64,000 bases of DNA from JAGXQV01 sp964527565 (GTDB lineage Bacteria > Pseudomonadota > Gammaproteobacteria > Burkholderiales > Sulfuricellaceae). The stretch is from contig CAZGOY010000002.1 of NCBI GenBank assembly GCA_964527565.1, positions 1 through 64,000 of the forward strand, read 5' to 3'. Position numbers and translations under genes: made by a program. Positions 50,963-60,490 of this stretch are shown piece by piece. The stretch's first letter is position 1, and each line of letters opens with the position of its first letter. The notes beneath the pieces are model-generated. The model searched no databases. It was not told where the DNA came from and saw nothing but the letters and a program-made list of their open reading frames with translations.

Positions 50963-52225
50963 TTATTTCCAGTTGCTTACCAGGTAGTCCTTGTTGTTTT
51001 CGAATTCCACGCACAATTTTTCGATCTCCGCTTCCGCCTCGGCAGCCTCCATGTTTTCGGCGGCCAGAATGAAAGAAACCGTCTTGCCGACGTACAGCGG
51101 CGTCAGGGACTTGATGAGGTGTTCGACCGGCAGTTTCCTTTTATGGAAGGCGATGGCGTAATCGTAGACCACCCTCGCCCACAGGCTGAGCGGAAAATCG
51201 AACTCCGCATCGGGCAAAGCGCCCAGCCGTTCCACTTCCCGGAAATCGCCGGCCCCCAGGATGTCCAGCCAAATGTCGCGCAGGTTGTGCAGCCCCTCGC
51301 GAAACAGGTTCAACATCCTGGCGGTATTGACGTTGACGTGCTCCAGTCCGACGGTGTATTCGAAACCGAAGGTGGTGACGGGTTCGGAGCCGCGCACCGG
51401 CGCCCACACGTCGGCGTGTTTTTCCATCAGCTCGAAGGTGGCGCTCACCACCTGGTAGAGCATGCTGGAAAGATCGGCGCCGGGGTCCTTGGCATCGTGG
51501 ATCTTGGCGCCGAGAAAGGACTGGGCGACCTTGAAGCCGTTGGCCAGCGCCGTGGTGGTCATCCAGATGTCGATACCGAAGCGGGCAACGTCGGACTCCC
51601 ATACCTCCTGGCTCAGGTAAAACTGCGCCAGTTTGCCGGAAAAGCCGAAATCGCCGCCGATGGGCTGCCGCAGGCGCCTGCCGTAGAGCGTGCGGGTCAG
51701 CGGATAGACGATGCTGTTGGTGATGGTGCCGTCGAACTTGTGGCGGTGATAAAGCGGCGCAACGTAATCGAAACCGCTTTCCAGCACCGGTTTCACCAGC
51801 AGTTCGACCCACTCCGGCGTGATGCTCCTGAGATCGGAATCGACCACCACGCAAGCCTTGGCATCCAGTTCCCGGGCGACCTCGAAAATCGAGCGGAAAG
51901 CGCTCCCCTTGCCGGGAATGCCCTCATAGGGAAAAGCCAGTTTGGCAATCGGCTCAACGCGATGGTGCAGGAGGATGGAGTCGAAATTCTCGATGGTGGT
52001 GTTCTGTACCACGTCGCTGGTGCCGTCGCTGGAACCGCCGTCCGAATTGACGATCACCGCCTTGTGGGAAGGAAAATACTTGGCCAGGCCCGCCTGCACC
52101 GCGCGCACCACGTGACCGATGGTTCGCGCATTATTGAAGCTGGGAATGCCGACAATGATATCAGCCTGTCCGATCTTCCCGATCTGCTCATGCACCTCGC
52201 TTCTGAGGGTAACGGCATTCGTCAT
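50963..52225 (-). CDS. second glycosyltransferase of solute operon
   Basis: 420 residues, GT-A (GT2-like): IIVGIPSFNNARTIGHVV, NSDGGSSDGTSDV, metal motif VVDSDLRSI, then IGGDFGFSGKLAQF. The C-terminal 150 residues are helical and end in an acidic tail. It is not the GpgS homologue. In this context it may add a second sugar to glucosylglycerate, as in mannosylglucosylglycerate makers, or glycosylate another acceptor. ATG overlaps the glycerate kinase stop. Confidence 0.7.
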   Translation of the reverse strand: MTNAVTLRSEVHEQIGKIGQADIIVGIPSFNNARTIGHVVRAVQAGLAKYFPSHKAVIVNSDGGSSDGTSDVVQNTTIENFDSILLHHRVEPIAKLAFPYEGIPGKGSAFRSIFEVARELDAKACVVVDSDLRSITPEWVELLVKPVLESGFDYVAPLYHRHKFDGTITNSIVYPLTRTLYGRRLRQPIGGDFGFSGKLAQFYLSQEVWESDVARFGIDIWMTTTALANGFKVAQSFLGAKIHDAKDPGADLSSMLYQVVSATFELMEKHADVWAPVRGSEPVTTFGFEYTVGLEHVNVNTARMLNLFREGLHNLRDIWLDILGAGDFREVERLGALPDAEFDFPLSLWARVVYDYAIAFHKRKLPVEHLIKSLTPLYVGKTVSFILAAENMEAAEAEAEIEKLCVEFENNKDYLVSNWK

Positions 52226-53586
52226 TCTGAGTGGCCCTTTGCTTTTTTTAGCAACATGATCTGGAGGTCCATGACGTTGGTTCCCGTCGGACCGGTTATG
52301 AAATGGCAGTGCTCGCCGGACAGGACATCGAATTTCTGAAAAAAAGCGTAAGCGTTATTGTCTTCCAGATAAATGCCCGGCTCCATGCCCAGCCGCCGCG
52401 CCCGCGCGGCGATAGCGCCGTCCGCCAGCGCGCCCGCCGCATCGGTCGGCCCGTCGCCGCCATCGGTACCGGCGGAAAGCAGGGTGACGCCATCCAGCCC
52501 CTCGGCTGCCAGGGCAAAGGCCAGGGCCAGCTCCTGGTTCCTGCCGCCCTTGCCCGCGCCCCGCACGGTTACCGTGGTCTCGCCGCCGGCAAGCAGACAG
52601 CAGCGTTCGCCAGCGCGCATATCCGCCAGCGCGCCACGTGCGCATTCCGCCAGCCAGCGTGCGGCGGCGCGCGCCTCGCCCTGCAATTCGCGGCTGACGA
52701 TCCGGGTTTCAAAGCCGCGTTGGCGCGCGGCCAGCGCAGCGGCCTCCAACGCCTGGCCGTTGCCGCCGGCAACCACGTTGCAGACACCCGCCAGACGCGG
52801 GTCGCCGCTCTTGAGCGTCTCGGGCGCCAGCCCGGCGATGCCCCGTTGCAAGTAGTCGGCAGCAGGTGCGGGAATCTTCTCCGCCAGCGTATATTTTTCG
52901 ATCACCGCCCAGGCATCGGCGAAACTCGAAGCGTCCGGCGCAGTCGGGCCCGAGGCGATCACGTCGAGATGATCGCCGATGACGTCGGAGAGAATCAGCG
53001 TCAGCATCCGTGCCGGAAATGCCTCCCCGGCCAGGCGCCCGCCCTTGATTGCGGAAAGGTGCTTGCGCACGGCATTCAATTCACCGATGGAAGCCCCGGC
53101 GCGCAACAGCAAGCCGGTGACCGCCTGCTTGTCGCGCAAAGTCAAGCCCTGAGCCGGAGCGACCAGCAACGCCGAGGCTCCGCCCGAGAGCAATCCGATG
53201 ACCAGGGTTTTCTCGTCGGCTTGCCGCGCCAGGTCCAGGATGCGGCGCGCGCCCGCCACCCCGGCCTCGTCGGGTAGCGGATGGGAAGCTTCCACCTGCT
53301 CGACGATGCCGAGTTCGGCTCCATGCCCTTCCTTGACGACGATCAGCCCGCCGGAAAGCCGCTCGCCCAGCACCGATTCGATGGCCAGCGCCATGCGCGC
53401 CGTGGCCTTCCCGGCCCCCACCACCACGATGCGCTCGAAATCCCCGAGCGGATAGGCAACCCCGGCAACCGTCAGGATGTGGTTTTCCAGCTTGATGGCA
53501 TTGCGCACGGCCTGATAGGGATCGACCGCCGCGAGAGCGGCATCGAAAAGGGTGCGCAGGATTTCCTGGTGATTAAGTGGCGTCAT
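52222..53586 (-). CDS. glycerate 2-kinase (MOFRL family)
   Basis: 454 residues: N-terminal DUF4147 domain (VVVGAGKATARMALAIE, HPLPDEAGVAGARRIL, LLSGGASALLV) and C-terminal MOFRL domain (LLAGGETTVTVRGAGKGGRNQELALAFAL, GTDGGDGPTDAAGA). Phosphorylates glycerate to 2-phosphoglycerate. Here it likely recovers glycerate when the solute is broken down, or supplies the acceptor pool. 2 bp from the phosphatase gene. Confidence 0.9.
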   Translation of the reverse strand: MTPLNHQEILRTLFDAALAAVDPYQAVRNAIKLENHILTVAGVAYPLGDFERIVVVGAGKATARMALAIESVLGERLSGGLIVVKEGHGAELGIVEQVEASHPLPDEAGVAGARRILDLARQADEKTLVIGLLSGGASALLVAPAQGLTLRDKQAVTGLLLRAGASIGELNAVRKHLSAIKGGRLAGEAFPARMLTLILSDVIGDHLDVIASGPTAPDASSFADAWAVIEKYTLAEKIPAPAADYLQRGIAGLAPETLKSGDPRLAGVCNVVAGGNGQALEAAALAARQRGFETRIVSRELQGEARAAARWLAECARGALADMRAGERCCLLAGGETTVTVRGAGKGGRNQELALAFALAAEGLDGVTLLSAGTDGGDGPTDAAGALADGAIAARARRLGMEPGIYLEDNNAYAFFQKFDVLSGEHCHFITGPTGTNVMDLQIMLLKKAKGHSE

Positions 53587-53588
53587 GG

Positions 53589-54398
53589 TTATGGGGCACG
53601 TTCGTCCGCAATAAGTTCCAGAATCGCCTCATTCCAGCCCTGCGGGCCGGGGCGGCGCGTCTTCATCAGGCCGGTCATGACGATGCGCGAATCGAAACCG
53701 CCGTCCTCGTGTCGTATCAGCACCGGGCGCGCGACGGCCTCAAGCATCGGCAGGTCGTTGAAACCGTCGCCCAGCCCGATGCTTGCGACGGCGCCGTATT
53801 CCCGCTCGTAGAGCGCCGTCAGCAAGCGCACCGCGCGCCCCTTGTCATGCCGGCCCATGATGTGGAAGATGCGCCCCTGCGTCCAGCACAGACCGGCGGC
53901 CTCGATGGCCCGGAGAAAAGCCTGGTCCGCCGCGCCATCGAAGACGAAAGGCTCATCGAAATCGCGCTGCTTCGCCAAAGCGGCCTGTTCGGGGAGCAAC
54001 CCGGTCAAGCGGGCGACCTCGTCGACCGTCATGTCCGCAAAACCGCGCACCGCCACCCCGAGCGCCGCGCGCAGGCGAACAAAATGGCGCCGCACCTCGG
54101 CATACGGCGTGCCGAGCGTAATGCGCCAATACCCCGCGACCTCCTCCGCCTCGACAGGCTGGGGAAAATAGCCCTGTGGGATGAAGATACCGCCGCCGTT
54201 CTCGGAAACGAAGGGGTGGGCGTTATCCATCTCCCGGCGGCAGCCCATGATTTCCGCCCGCGTCTTGCTGGAGCACAGAACCAGCGGGATAGCGCGCGTC
54301 CTCACCAGATTCAAGGCTGGCAAGGCGGCGCTGAACGAATAGTTCACCGGGTCGAGCAAGGTGCCGTCCAGGTCGCTATAAATGATTGTTTGCTGCAT
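53589..54398 (-). CDS. gpgP: HAD-IIB phosphatase, MPGP/GpgP type
   Basis: 269 residues. HAD motifs: YSDLDGTLLD, VLCSSKTRAE, Lys in GRHDKGRAV and GLGDGFNDLPML, with SENGGGIFIP of the mannosyl-3-phosphoglycerate phosphatase group. It should dephosphorylate the GpgS product to glucosylglycerate. GAGGAG lies 4 bases before the ATG. Confidence 0.85.
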   Translation of the reverse strand: MQQTIIYSDLDGTLLDPVNYSFSAALPALNLVRTRAIPLVLCSSKTRAEIMGCRREMDNAHPFVSENGGGIFIPQGYFPQPVEAEEVAGYWRITLGTPYAEVRRHFVRLRAALGVAVRGFADMTVDEVARLTGLLPEQAALAKQRDFDEPFVFDGAADQAFLRAIEAAGLCWTQGRIFHIMGRHDKGRAVRLLTALYEREYGAVASIGLGDGFNDLPMLEAVARPVLIRHEDGGFDSRIVMTGLMKTRRPGPQGWNEAILELIADERAP

Positions 54399-54452
54399 CG
54401 GCTCCTCTCCATCCCGGACATGTCATCCGGTGGGGCCGGCCGCAAAGCCGGA

Positions 54453-55319
54453 CTATTTCAGCGTTGCCAGATAGGCGGCGAAGTCATCGCGCAAATCCTC
54501 GTGTTTCAGGCCGAACGACACTTGCGCCTTGAGGTAGCCCAGCTTCGAGCCGCAATCGTAGCGGGTGCCGCTGAAACGGTAGGCCAGCACTTTCTCTTCC
54601 CGCATCAGCGCGGCGATGCCGTCGGTCAACTGGATTTCGCCGCCGGTGCCCGCCTGAACCTGGGTCAGGTGGTGGAAAATGCGCGGCGTCAGGATATAGC
54701 GCCCGACCACCGCCAGGGTCGAAGGCGCGTTTTCCGGGCTGGGCTTTTCGACGATGTCGTTTACCTGCGCCACGTCCGCCTCCAGGGCGGTCGAATCGAC
54801 GATACCATACTGCCCGGTCTGGCTGCGCGGCACGTCCTGCACGCCGAGCACGGAACACTGGTGGCGCCGGAACACCTCGACCATCTGCCGGATGACGGGC
54901 GGTTCGGCATCGATCAGGTCATCCGCCAGGATCACCGCAAACGGCTCGTCCTGCACCACCGGCAGGGCGCACAATACCGCGTGGCCCAGGCCGAGCGCCT
55001 CGGGCTGGCGGATGTAGATGCAGTTTACGTGCTTCGGCACCACTTCCTGCACCGCCTGCAGCAACTCGTGCTTGCCGCGCGCGGCGAGTTCCGCTTCCAC
55101 CTCGTAGGCCGTGTCGAAATGATCCTCGATGGTGCGCTTGTTGCGCCCGGTGATGAACACCATGTCGGTGATGCCCGCCGCCACCGCCTCTTCCACCGCA
55201 TACTGGATGAGCGGCTTGTCCACCACCGGCATCATCTCCTTGGGGCTAGCCTTGGTGGCGGGCAGAAAACGGCTGCCCAGCCCGGCCACCGGGAATACGG
55301 CCTTGGTGATTTTCTTCAT
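54453..55319 (-). CDS. galU: UTP--glucose-1-phosphate uridylyltransferase
   Basis: 288 residues. KAVFPVAGLGSRFLPATKASPKEMMPVVDKPLIQYAVEEAV, the nucleotide and sugar loops, and VEKPSPENAPS. Makes UDP-glucose, the probable donor for the glucosyltransferase downstream. First gene of the solute operon, with AGGAGG ahead of its ATG. Confidence 0.95.
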   Translation of the reverse strand: MKKITKAVFPVAGLGSRFLPATKASPKEMMPVVDKPLIQYAVEEAVAAGITDMVFITGRNKRTIEDHFDTAYEVEAELAARGKHELLQAVQEVVPKHVNCIYIRQPEALGLGHAVLCALPVVQDEPFAVILADDLIDAEPPVIRQMVEVFRRHQCSVLGVQDVPRSQTGQYGIVDSTALEADVAQVNDIVEKPSPENAPSTLAVVGRYILTPRIFHHLTQVQAGTGGEIQLTDGIAALMREEKVLAYRFSGTRYDCGSKLGYLKAQVSFGLKHEDLRDDFAAYLATLK

Positions 55320-55420
55320 CGCTAATCCTCCCTGGTCTTTCGTTTTCCAAACGGGTTGTTCTTTATCCTAACAGCTTTTTGGCACCATGAAAAAATTGAA
55401 GCGAAGCCGCATCCCGGATT

Positions 55421-55750
55421 TCAGCCACGGGAACCGGCGTTGATCACGCCGTATTCGACCGGCGTCCTGACGTAGAACAGCGGCAATTCTTCCGCGCGGA
55501 GCAACGCCAGCAGGCGTTCCGCGTCCGCGTCGCCGATGACGAATTCCACCACCACCGGCAAATCGCCGGCCAGTTCGAAAAAATGGTCTTCGTGCAGGAC
55601 GCCGTCGCGCCCGTAACCGGCCATGGCGTGGAAGGCCGAGCCGCCGGGGATGCCGATCTTCCGGGCCTGCTCCAGCAGCCATTCGTAGGCCAGCAGATGG
55701 TGGTGACGGCGCGCTTCGTGCAGATAGAAACGGATGCAGGTGCCTTTCAT
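55421..55750 (-). CDS. DUF190 protein
   Basis: 109 residues with the PII-like ferredoxin fold pattern of DUF190: MKGTCIRFYLHEARRHHHLLAYEWLL, IPGGSAFHAMAGYGRDG, DLPVVVEFVI. Overlaps fluC by ATGA, the usual pairing. Perhaps a regulator of the channel. Confidence 0.88.
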   Translation of the reverse strand: MKGTCIRFYLHEARRHHHLLAYEWLLEQARKIGIPGGSAFHAMAGYGRDGVLHEDHFFELAGDLPVVVEFVIGDADAERLLALLRAEELPLFYVRTPVEYGVINAGSRG

Positions 55751-56139
55751 GACAGTCCCCTTTCCAGGAATTTGAAGGTCAGGATGCCCAATGCGGTCAT
55801 CGCCAGGGAACCGAACAAATGCAGCGATGCCGCCGCCAGCCCCCACAGGTATTCGGCACGCGCCAGCAACCCCATCACCTCCGCCGAAAAGGTGGAAAAA
55901 GTGGTCAGCCCGCCGAGGAAGCCGGTGATGACGAACAGCCGCGCTTCCGGCGGCAGCCCGGCGTGGCCGCTGAAATAGGCCACCGCCACGCCGACCAGAT
56001 AACCGCCCGCCAGATTGGCCGCCAGCGTGCCCAGCGGCACGGTGGGAAACACCGGATTGAGCAGCACCCCGAGCCCCCAGCGCAGCCACGCGCCGAAAGC
56101 GGCGCCGATGCCCACCGCGATGAAACCGTAAATACTCAT
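55747..56139 (-). CDS. crcB: fluoride channel Fluc/CrcB
   Basis: 130 residues, four helices: GAAFGAWLRWGL, GTLAANLAGGYLVG with the pore Asn, GFLGGLTTFSTFSAE. Exports fluoride as an antiparallel dimer. ATG 56139 has AGAGG upstream. I see no fluoride riboswitch in the 35 bp before it. Confidence 0.94.
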   Translation of the reverse strand: MSIYGFIAVGIGAAFGAWLRWGLGVLLNPVFPTVPLGTLAANLAGGYLVGVAVAYFSGHAGLPPEARLFVITGFLGGLTTFSTFSAEVMGLLARAEYLWGLAAASLHLFGSLAMTALGILTFKFLERGLS

Positions 56140-56174
56140 GAGCACCTCTCGCAAAACATGGGGCAGAAAGCAAC

Positions 56175-57992
56175 CTACACAACCAGCCGCCCCACCAGTT
56201 CCGACATATTCGAATAAGTGACAAAGGCTTCGTGGGTAGCACGCGTGATGGCGACATAGGTCAGGCGCACATCGTCTTCGATGTCTTCAGGCTTCTTTAG
56301 CTCACCCAATCCGCCGATTGCCACGCAGGGGAACTCCAGTCCCTTGGCGCTGTGCATTGAGAGGAAGCGCACCGCGTCACGTTCCGCCTGCACGCGGTTG
56401 CCATGTTCCTTGGCCACATCCACCGGCACGCCGTGTTTCGCCAGTATTTTCTCGAACCGCTCGCCGACGAAATGCCGGGGATACAGCACCGCCATCTGCC
56501 CCCATTGGTAACCGGCGGCCTTGCGCCCGAGCAGCCATTCCGCAATCGCATGCGCTTCGCCGTCATGGCTCACGCACTGGCGCACCACCGGCTCCACCCC
56601 CTGGCGTCCACCATCTTCCGGCATCAGAATCGCGTTCTCGTCACCGGCGCATACGCCCGGTGCGCCAATCACATCGGCGGCAAACTTGCGCGCGAAGCGC
56701 AATATCGGCGCGGTGTTGCGGTAATTCACCTTGAGCACCGTGGTGCGGCCGGCGGCCTCGATGCCGAGCTGCTTCCACACCGGGCGCTTGCGTCCCTTGT
56801 AGATCGCCTGCGCATCGTCGTAAACGATCATCAGCGCCTTGGTGTCCGGGTTGACCATCTTCGCCGCCAGCGCCAGCCATTGCGGTTCGAAGTCGTGCGC
56901 CTCGTCAACCAGCACCGCGTCGTATTGCCCGCCCGGAATCAGGCCGCGCTCGACGGCATCGAGAACGGCCTGTACGCTGGCGGCGAGCCGCTCCGAATAG
57001 TCGGGGATGTCCATTTCGCTGGGCTGCGGCAGATCGTAAGTACGCAGCATTTTCCAGCACCAGGAATGGAAGGTGGAAACGACCACTTTGTCCTCCACCC
57101 CCTTGTCCTGCATGGCATTCTCCAGCCGCCCCGAAATGCCGTTCGCGAAACTTAACAGCAGCACCGGGCGGCTCGCCGCACGGGCAATCTGCTCGGCGCG
57201 GAACGCGAGTATCAGCGTCTTGCCGGAACCCGCCACGCCACGCACGATGCGGTGCCCTTCGCCCATGCTGCGCGCCAGCAATTCCTGCTGCATGTCCAAT
57301 ACCGCCAGCATGCGATCATCTGCGGGGGAGGATTTTTCCAGCGGCTCGTCGAACGGCAGCGCCATCTGCGCAACGCGAATCTCCGGGAACAATCGCGCGC
57401 GCACACGGTTGATCTGCGGCAGCGACAGTGTCGGCCCAATACGGGGCGACACCATGCGCCAGACCCGCTCGCGAAATTCATCGGGATCGACCTTCTCCGC
57501 CATCTCGTCGCGGAAGATGCAGCGCTCCGGCAGGAACACCTCATGCAGATCGGTCTGCTCGAACTGCTTGCGCGTGATGTTGCTGAAAGCCACGCCGAAT
57601 CCGAAGGGAAATACCGGCTTACCCTTGAAACTGCCACTTTCGATGACCAGCAGCGGGTCGCGTTTCAACGTATCCACCACGTTGAACATGTAGCTGCGCA
57701 CCTGCTCGAAAGGGTTGTCGGTGATCACATTGCCCCGCTCGGTCATCAACTCGACCTGTTTGCTGTTCGCCTCGACTATCGTCTCCCACCGCCAGTCCTT
57801 CACCTCCAGCACCACGATGCCTTGCTGTGGATGCAGCGCCACGAAATCGGGATGCCTGCCGAAAGGCCCGACCGGGATGTTGTGCCACACCCAAGCATTG
57901 TCTTCGAGGCAGTCTTTCAGGCGTTCGGCAAGGCGCAGTTCTCCGCGCGCGTCGAAGCGGGCGGAGCCGAGGGTGGGGATTAGGGTGGCCAT
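56175..57992 (-). CDS. NERD-domain UvrD-like helicase
   Basis: 605 residues: N-terminal NERD nuclease-related domain (about 10-130; HPDFVALHPQQGIVVLEVKDW with Asp and Glu-x-Lys), then superfamily 1 helicase motifs: GVAGSGKTLILAFRAEQIA (Walker A), AVLVDEAHDF (Walker B), IVYDDAQAIY, VNYRNTAPIL, MHSAKGLEFPCVAI and LTYVAITRATHEAFV. Predicted nuclease-helicase acting on DNA. It neighbours the Hachiman-like pair and may belong to the same defence island, but its base composition is like the host. Confidence 0.88.
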   Translation of the reverse strand: MATLIPTLGSARFDARGELRLAERLKDCLEDNAWVWHNIPVGPFGRHPDFVALHPQQGIVVLEVKDWRWETIVEANSKQVELMTERGNVITDNPFEQVRSYMFNVVDTLKRDPLLVIESGSFKGKPVFPFGFGVAFSNITRKQFEQTDLHEVFLPERCIFRDEMAEKVDPDEFRERVWRMVSPRIGPTLSLPQINRVRARLFPEIRVAQMALPFDEPLEKSSPADDRMLAVLDMQQELLARSMGEGHRIVRGVAGSGKTLILAFRAEQIARAASRPVLLLSFANGISGRLENAMQDKGVEDKVVVSTFHSWCWKMLRTYDLPQPSEMDIPDYSERLAASVQAVLDAVERGLIPGGQYDAVLVDEAHDFEPQWLALAAKMVNPDTKALMIVYDDAQAIYKGRKRPVWKQLGIEAAGRTTVLKVNYRNTAPILRFARKFAADVIGAPGVCAGDENAILMPEDGGRQGVEPVVRQCVSHDGEAHAIAEWLLGRKAAGYQWGQMAVLYPRHFVGERFEKILAKHGVPVDVAKEHGNRVQAERDAVRFLSMHSAKGLEFPCVAIGGLGELKKPEDIEDDVRLTYVAITRATHEAFVTYSNMSELVGRLVV

Positions 57993-58044
57993 GGGATGGA
58001 GTATTGCGAAGCTGACCCTTAAAGTTCGCTCAAAGAGGCGTGCG

Positions 58045-60486
58045 CTAGCCTATGTACCGCCTAATCTCAAATCTGTAGAAATCGTTGACGGTCAGAAGAA
58101 ACTCCTCAAACGCGGGCATAGCTCGAAGATTGTTAAACTCGTCAAACTCTAGATTATGAAGCTGCTTGTCTTCTTCAAGCCTCGAAACCATGCCTACACT
58201 CAGACCATACTTTGTCAGTCGTATTTTTCGCTCATCGGTTGTTCCATAGATATATCTGTTGTATTCGTCTGTTGAAATTAGGTCATAGTCAAACAGCATC
58301 ACAATGAATTTGTTGATTTTGAAGCTAACAAAATCATCCTCCATTTTGAGTTTAACCAAGGCCAGGTTGACAAGTTCCCTGTCATCCTTATTCGCTAGAT
58401 TGACGTAGGTGTTGTTGGCGGGGTTGAGATACGCTTCCGTTTTGTAAGGCTCCTCGCCATATGACGCGCCAAAATACATCTTGCTGTCCTGTGAGGCGGC
58501 TTTCTCCTTGAAGTATCGGATCTGCGAATTGATGTTTTCATTCAGCGATTTCTTTTGTGCTACCAATATATGTGATTCGTAGTAGTTTCTGGCTTCAGCA
58601 TGCGACAGACGCCCAACTTCAAAGTCGGCTATACCATTAATGCCTTGCAGGAACAGGGATGCAATTTTCTCCATCATAGGGGCAGCCGTCCACGATTCCG
58701 GTGGGCTTGTCGCCAGAGCAGGTGATTCCGTAATGAACCTGCGTATAAGCTCACCTGGATTGGAGTAAAACTCGATGATTCCAGATTGGATTAAGTATGC
58801 CCTTAATTCATCTTCTTTCGTATCCGGTGCGGCTGATAAGAATCGTTCGTTTTCCTGCACTATGGCGATTTTCTCCTTCGATGCTGGCGACATTGAGGGG
58901 GTTTCAATGTCGAACGCTTCAAGCGTTGGATTCTTTACCTCGTCACCAAAAACGCGGCTCCTAAGTAGAGCAATCTGCTTTTCCATTTTGCTTTTGGCGC
59001 GATTGTGTTTTTCACTATTTATGAAGTGCACCTTTGGTAGGAGTCGTTGTAGCCGGTTCCCCGCTTGCCCGAATATGGTGTTGAGTCTGTTAACTCGGCC
59101 TATTAAATTCATTAGCCCCTTTCCACCAAGTGAGCGTGTGTTAAAAATAAATAGCGTGTCGATTGGCAAATTCATACCTTCGAGAATAACTGAATTTGCT
59201 ACGACGTATTTCAGTTCAGGTAACGTTTTGTATTTGTACTCAAGATACTCCTTCACAATATCCGGTAGCTTGCCATGTAGATATAGAACACCATGCTTCA
59301 GATTCTCAATGGCGTAGAAGTCAGGATGCACTTCTTTTGCCAGGATATGAGCCACCTCGTTAATTTCATCCGTGGGATCGATCTGCGGAACTATTCCGCA
59401 GAGTTCCCCGGCAAGTAGTTCAACATTCTTCGGGCGATAGTTATAGACAAAGTTCTTCTCGCCCGAATTGGCAAGAAGGTAATCCCCTATTTCTACGTCC
59501 TCCTGTAGTTTGTAAAATTTGTTTAAGAACCGATTGTACTGGTATGCCTCCTTATTAAGTCGTAACTCATATATCTCCGGCTCCTTGACGTTGAATCTGA
59601 CTATGTGCGAAGAGATATTCTGGTCAGAGGTCAATCGAAGGTTATTTGCATCTTGGAGAAGAGGAGAGAAATAGAGAACACGTTGACTAGGATTCAATAC
59701 TCGGTTCTTGGCCATGACCCGAGAAAGGAGAATGCTTCTGCTGTCGTCCTTGAGAAGATTATGAGCTTCGTCAACAAAGATTACGTCGAAGCAAGTAGCA
59801 TGTTTCGTGAGCAGGCGTAGCGCGCGCTCTTGGGTGAAGACTGCGATGAACGAATCTTCCCCATCATACATTTCGTCATGAATCATTATTTTTCGCTGAA
59901 GATTCGCGTCCCTAATCATTTGTAGGGTCTGGATTAGCAGTGACTTTGTGGGGACAAGAATGGCAATTCTTCTTTGAAGATTATCTGGTCGTTTGATTTG
60001 ATCTACGATGAGAGAACTTTTGCCGAAGGATGTGGGTGCCAAGTAGCAAGTTTCTTGTGCAGTCTCGTTCAGAAAAGCAGTGCTTGCATTGTGCTGCTCC
60101 AATGTGAGAGTGTCTTGGTTTACATTGCGAAACCGATCAAGTTTGATATCACCAAGGCAATTGGTAATAAGATTGCCTTGGTAGAGACTATTGCTGAGAA
60201 TGGCTTTGGCTATTGGATAGAATCCAAAGTTGACGGTGAAGTCGTATAGCGGTGTGTAATCCTCATGTTGTAGAGAATATTTCAGAATAATGTAGTAGGC
60301 GAGGTCGGCATATGAGGTAAAACGTTGGTCCTGTTGATAGTGCCTGATCAAAAGTATTGCTGAGGCAAGGATGAATATTCGATCATCTTGGGAAAGGATT
60401 TTTCCAACAGTTAATTGTTCGAGAACGTTGCTGAAGCGCTCATCTTTTCCAATACTCGTCAAAATTCTCATTTCGGCTTTTTGCAT
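58045..60486 (-). CDS. hamB: superfamily 2 helicase, HamB-like
   Basis: 813 residues. Walker A in YLAPTSFGKSSLIVDQI, DEAH box IFVDEAHNLL, motif VVANSVILEGMNLPIDTLFIF and GRVNRLN (motif VI). The C-terminal 300 residues are helical without known domains. It is clearly richer in A/T and in Lys/Asn/Ile than its neighbours, a sign of transfer. Starts 4 bp behind the nuclease-like gene. The pair resembles Hachiman anti-phage defence (HamA nuclease plus HamB helicase). Confidence 0.7.
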   Translation of the reverse strand: MQKAEMRILTSIGKDERFSNVLEQLTVGKILSQDDRIFILASAILLIRHYQQDQRFTSYADLAYYIILKYSLQHEDYTPLYDFTVNFGFYPIAKAILSNSLYQGNLITNCLGDIKLDRFRNVNQDTLTLEQHNASTAFLNETAQETCYLAPTSFGKSSLIVDQIKRPDNLQRRIAILVPTKSLLIQTLQMIRDANLQRKIMIHDEMYDGEDSFIAVFTQERALRLLTKHATCFDVIFVDEAHNLLKDDSRSILLSRVMAKNRVLNPSQRVLYFSPLLQDANNLRLTSDQNISSHIVRFNVKEPEIYELRLNKEAYQYNRFLNKFYKLQEDVEIGDYLLANSGEKNFVYNYRPKNVELLAGELCGIVPQIDPTDEINEVAHILAKEVHPDFYAIENLKHGVLYLHGKLPDIVKEYLEYKYKTLPELKYVVANSVILEGMNLPIDTLFIFNTRSLGGKGLMNLIGRVNRLNTIFGQAGNRLQRLLPKVHFINSEKHNRAKSKMEKQIALLRSRVFGDEVKNPTLEAFDIETPSMSPASKEKIAIVQENERFLSAAPDTKEDELRAYLIQSGIIEFYSNPGELIRRFITESPALATSPPESWTAAPMMEKIASLFLQGINGIADFEVGRLSHAEARNYYESHILVAQKKSLNENINSQIRYFKEKAASQDSKMYFGASYGEEPYKTEAYLNPANNTYVNLANKDDRELVNLALVKLKMEDDFVSFKINKFIVMLFDYDLISTDEYNRYIYGTTDERKIRLTKYGLSVGMVSRLEEDKQLHNLEFDEFNNLRAMPAFEEFLLTVNDFYRFEIRRYIG

Positions 60487-60490
60487 ATCT

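Noticed and set aside
56140..56174. Possible fluoride riboswitch before crcB
   Set aside because: Only 35 bp separate it from the next gene and no crcB-motif pseudoknot bases are visible.
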